Part shown: positions 24,842-26,914 of the stretch, piece after piece | How the letters are laid out: each line of letters opens with the position of its first letter | Position numbering within the stretch: the first letter of the stretch is position 1 | Assembly (NCBI GenBank): GCA_964421355.1 | Contig: CAYQWX010000021.1 | Span: forward strand, 1-26,914 | From: JALTDM01 sp964421355 | GTDB lineage: Bacteria > Bacteroidota > Bacteroidia > Bacteroidales > JALTDM01 | Length of the DNA: 26,914 nt | Direction of reading: 5' to 3' | The notes under the pieces: generated by a model | What the model was told of the DNA's origin: nothing | Seen by the model: only the letters and a program-made list of their open reading frames with translations | The model's database searches: none | Translations under genes and position numbers: made by a program

Positions 24842-26914
24842 ATGGTAGTAAACATAAGAAGATTAATTATTCTAATTCTTTTAGTTACAATACAAGTAGA
24901 AGCCTTTTCTCAAAAAACATTAGAATACACGGAAATAGAAAAACAAATAAAAAGTGGCACAGAGCTTTTTAACAAAAATGAATACGCCTCTGCTCAAAAA
25001 GTTTTTTATGATATAATCAAAGAATATCCAGAAAAAAATTCAGATATAAAGACCGATGCAGAATTTTTTATAGCAGTTTGTGCCATAGAACTATTCAACA
25101 AAGATGCTGATTATCTAATTACTACCTTTATACATTCCCATCCTGAAAGTCCCCGTCTAAATCTGGCAAAATTTTACATGGCAAAACTTCAATATCGTGA
25201 ACAACACTACAAAAGAGCAACAAAATGGTTCAAAAAAGTAGATAAATATCAGCTAAATACAGAAGAACTTGCAGAATATTATTTCAAATATGGCTATTCA
25301 TTATTTATTGCGGGAGACATAAAAGATGCAGAAACAATGTTTGGAGAGATAAAAGATGCCAATACACGTTATTCCTTTGCTGCAAAATATTATTTCGCAC
25401 ACATTCAATACGAAAAGGGGAACTACAAAACCGCTCTCGACGAATTTAAACAATTGGAAAAAGAAGATAATTTCAAATCATTCGTCCCATATTATATCGT
25501 TCAAATATACTATAAACTCGGAGAGTATAACAAAGTAAAAACTTATGGAGTAGAACTCCTGAAGCAACCAAATGTAGTAAAAAAAGAAGAAATTACCCGT
25601 CTAGTAGCAGATGCATTTTTCCGCACCGAAGATTATGAAAATGCTGCCGCATATCTGGAAAGATATATAGAGACACAAGAAAATCCACAAAGAACAGATT
25701 TATTTGAACTTGGTTATTCCCTCTTCAAAACAAAAAAATATGATGATGCAGCAAAATACTTTGAAAAAATATCTCCACAAAAAGATTCTTTATATCAAAA
25801 CACAAACTATTTGTTAGCCAAGTGTTATCTTGAAAAAGGAGATAAGCACAAAGCATTAAACGCTTTTTCCCTATCCTCAAAATATGATTTCTATCCGGAT
25901 ATTAAACGAGAATCGGCATTCAATTATGCAAAATTGTCTTACGAACTAAATTTCAACCCATTTGACGAAGTAATAAACTCATTCCTCAATTATATAAACA
26001 AATATCCCAATGCAAAAAATATAGACGAAGCTTACGACTATCTTGCCAGAGCATTATATCATACAAAGAACTATCAAGGAGCATTAGACGCATTAGAAAA
26101 AATAAAAAAAGTAAGAGAAGATATTAAAGAAGTTTATCAGAAAGCTACTTTTTTCCGAGGAATGGAACTATTCAAAGACGGAGATTATGCAAACGCAATA
26201 ATAATGTTCAACAACTCCATCAACAACGCATCTATAAACTCTTCTACAACAAACAAATACATGATAGCACAAGCATTATTTTGGCGTGGAGAAGCATATT
26301 ATCGCCTCAAAAGATATGACGAAGCAATAGAAAGTTTCAAGAAATTTATATATACCCCCGGAGCATACGAACAAAAAGAATATAAATTAGCCCACTATGA
26401 CCTGGGATATGCATATTTCAAAAAGAAAAATTACCAAGAAGCTTCTAAATGGTTTAGAAAATTCATATCATTCTACAATACAGACCAAAACAAAACACAA
26501 CTTATAGCAGATGCCTATACACGCATAGGAGACTGTTTTTTTGTCCAAAGAAAATTTGACTATGCATTGGAATATTACAAAAAAGCAATAGATGTAAACA
26601 AAGGAGCTGTAGACTACGCCCTATATCAAGCAGGAATATGCTACGGGCTACTTGGTAAATACAATGAAAAAGTAATCACTTTGGCTCGACTAATCAATGA
26701 TTATGAAAACTCACCATATCTTGATGATGCTTTATATGAACAAGGAAATGCATTTATGCAAACACAAGAATTTGATATGGCAGAAGTAGATTTTCAACGT
26801 ATAATAAATGATTTTCCAAAAAGCAAATATGTTCCCGATGCTTATATGAACCTTGGACTCATATATTACAAAAAAGGTGAAAAAGAAAAAAGTAAAGAAA
26901 CATATCAAACAGTA
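24842..26914 (+). CDS. Large secreted TPR protein (3' end beyond window)
   Basis: An open frame of 691 codons running off the window edge without a stop, so it is partial at the C-terminus. It starts MVVNIRRLIILILLVTIQV and has a signal peptide to about residue 24 (ending AFSQ). The rest is a nearly continuous array of TPR-type helical hairpins, for example AAYLERYIET, YGYSLFIAGDIKDAE, WRGEAYYRLKRYDEAIESF and YDLGYAYFKKKNYQEASKWF. The later units resemble the YbgF/BamD-like outer-membrane TPR type (DDALYEQGNAFMQTQEFDMA, IINDFPKSKYVPDAYMNLG). I infer a periplasmic protein-interaction scaffold. Large TPR proteins of this sort are common in Bacteroidota; I cannot name a partner. It has its own promoter. 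Confidence 0.88.
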   Translation, partial: MVVNIRRLIILILLVTIQVEAFSQKTLEYTEIEKQIKSGTELFNKNEYASAQKVFYDIIKEYPEKNSDIKTDAEFFIAVCAIELFNKDADYLITTFIHSHPESPRLNLAKFYMAKLQYREQHYKRATKWFKKVDKYQLNTEELAEYYFKYGYSLFIAGDIKDAETMFGEIKDANTRYSFAAKYYFAHIQYEKGNYKTALDEFKQLEKEDNFKSFVPYYIVQIYYKLGEYNKVKTYGVELLKQPNVVKKEEITRLVADAFFRTEDYENAAAYLERYIETQENPQRTDLFELGYSLFKTKKYDDAAKYFEKISPQKDSLYQNTNYLLAKCYLEKGDKHKALNAFSLSSKYDFYPDIKRESAFNYAKLSYELNFNPFDEVINSFLNYINKYPNAKNIDEAYDYLARALYHTKNYQGALDALEKIKKVREDIKEVYQKATFFRGMELFKDGDYANAIIMFNNSINNASINSSTTNKYMIAQALFWRGEAYYRLKRYDEAIESFKKFIYTPGAYEQKEYKLAHYDLGYAYFKKKNYQEASKWFRKFISFYNTDQNKTQLIADAYTRIGDCFFVQRKFDYALEYYKKAIDVNKGAVDYALYQAGICYGLLGKYNEKVITLARLINDYENSPYLDDALYEQGNAFMQTQEFDMAEVDFQRIINDFPKSKYVPDAYMNLGLIYYKKGEKEKSKETYQTV

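Overview
The window is a gene-dense, AT-rich chromosomal segment of a Bacteroidota (Bacteroidetes) bacterium. This rests on the gene families (FISUMP protein, PD40/SPOR envelope protein, Ig-like lipoprotein, large TPR proteins) and on repeated upstream matches to the Bacteroidota -7 promoter element TAnnTTTG, several with a TTG/TTTG -33 element at 18-23 nt. I cannot place it below phylum level. There are 20 protein genes, one tRNA, and a 100-N assembly gap inside a tandem repeat. No insertion sequence, integrase, CRISPR array or phage gene is visible, and no gene-free stretch exceeds 300 bases.

Layout. 81-2094 (minus): a membrane-anchored M23 peptidase gene followed by dxr (isoprenoid MEP pathway). 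2317-8743 (plus): one giant secreted protein (about 2,108 residues if the N-gap is zero) with a signal peptide, TPR, PD40 propeller-like repeats, Asn/Gln-rich tandem repeats, helical repeats, a beta-rich domain and three C-terminal SPOR domains. 8757-11219 (minus): HAD hydrolase, GT4 glycosyltransferase and gmhA, probably lipopolysaccharide or surface glycan biosynthesis. 11462-17405 (plus): membrane VWA-like protein, M48 peptidase, manA, engB and a secreted FISUMP protein. 17572-21398 (minus): purD, a YhbP-family protein, an Ig-like lipoprotein and tadA, closely packed. 21486-21560: tRNA-Pro(GGG), then ychF (plus). 22849-24709 (minus): panD, a flippase-like membrane protein and the heptose-phosphate adenylyltransferase. 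24842-end (plus): a large secreted TPR protein cut by the window edge.

How the genes fit together. Two separated loci supply ADP-heptose steps: gmhA at 8757 and the stand-alone adenylyltransferase at 22849. The kinase and GmhB phosphatase are not in the window. The envelope theme is strong (M23 peptidase, SPOR giant, Ig lipoprotein, VWA protein, TPR protein), interleaved with housekeeping genes (dxr, purD, tadA, engB, ychF, panD). The most notable object is the giant TPR-PD40-SPOR protein. Its architecture resembles the TPR/PD40/OmpA proteins of Bacteroidota envelope machines, but with SPOR domains in place of the OmpA peptidoglycan-binding domain. In three places the longest open frame begins inside a promoter -7 element, so I moved the starts downstream.
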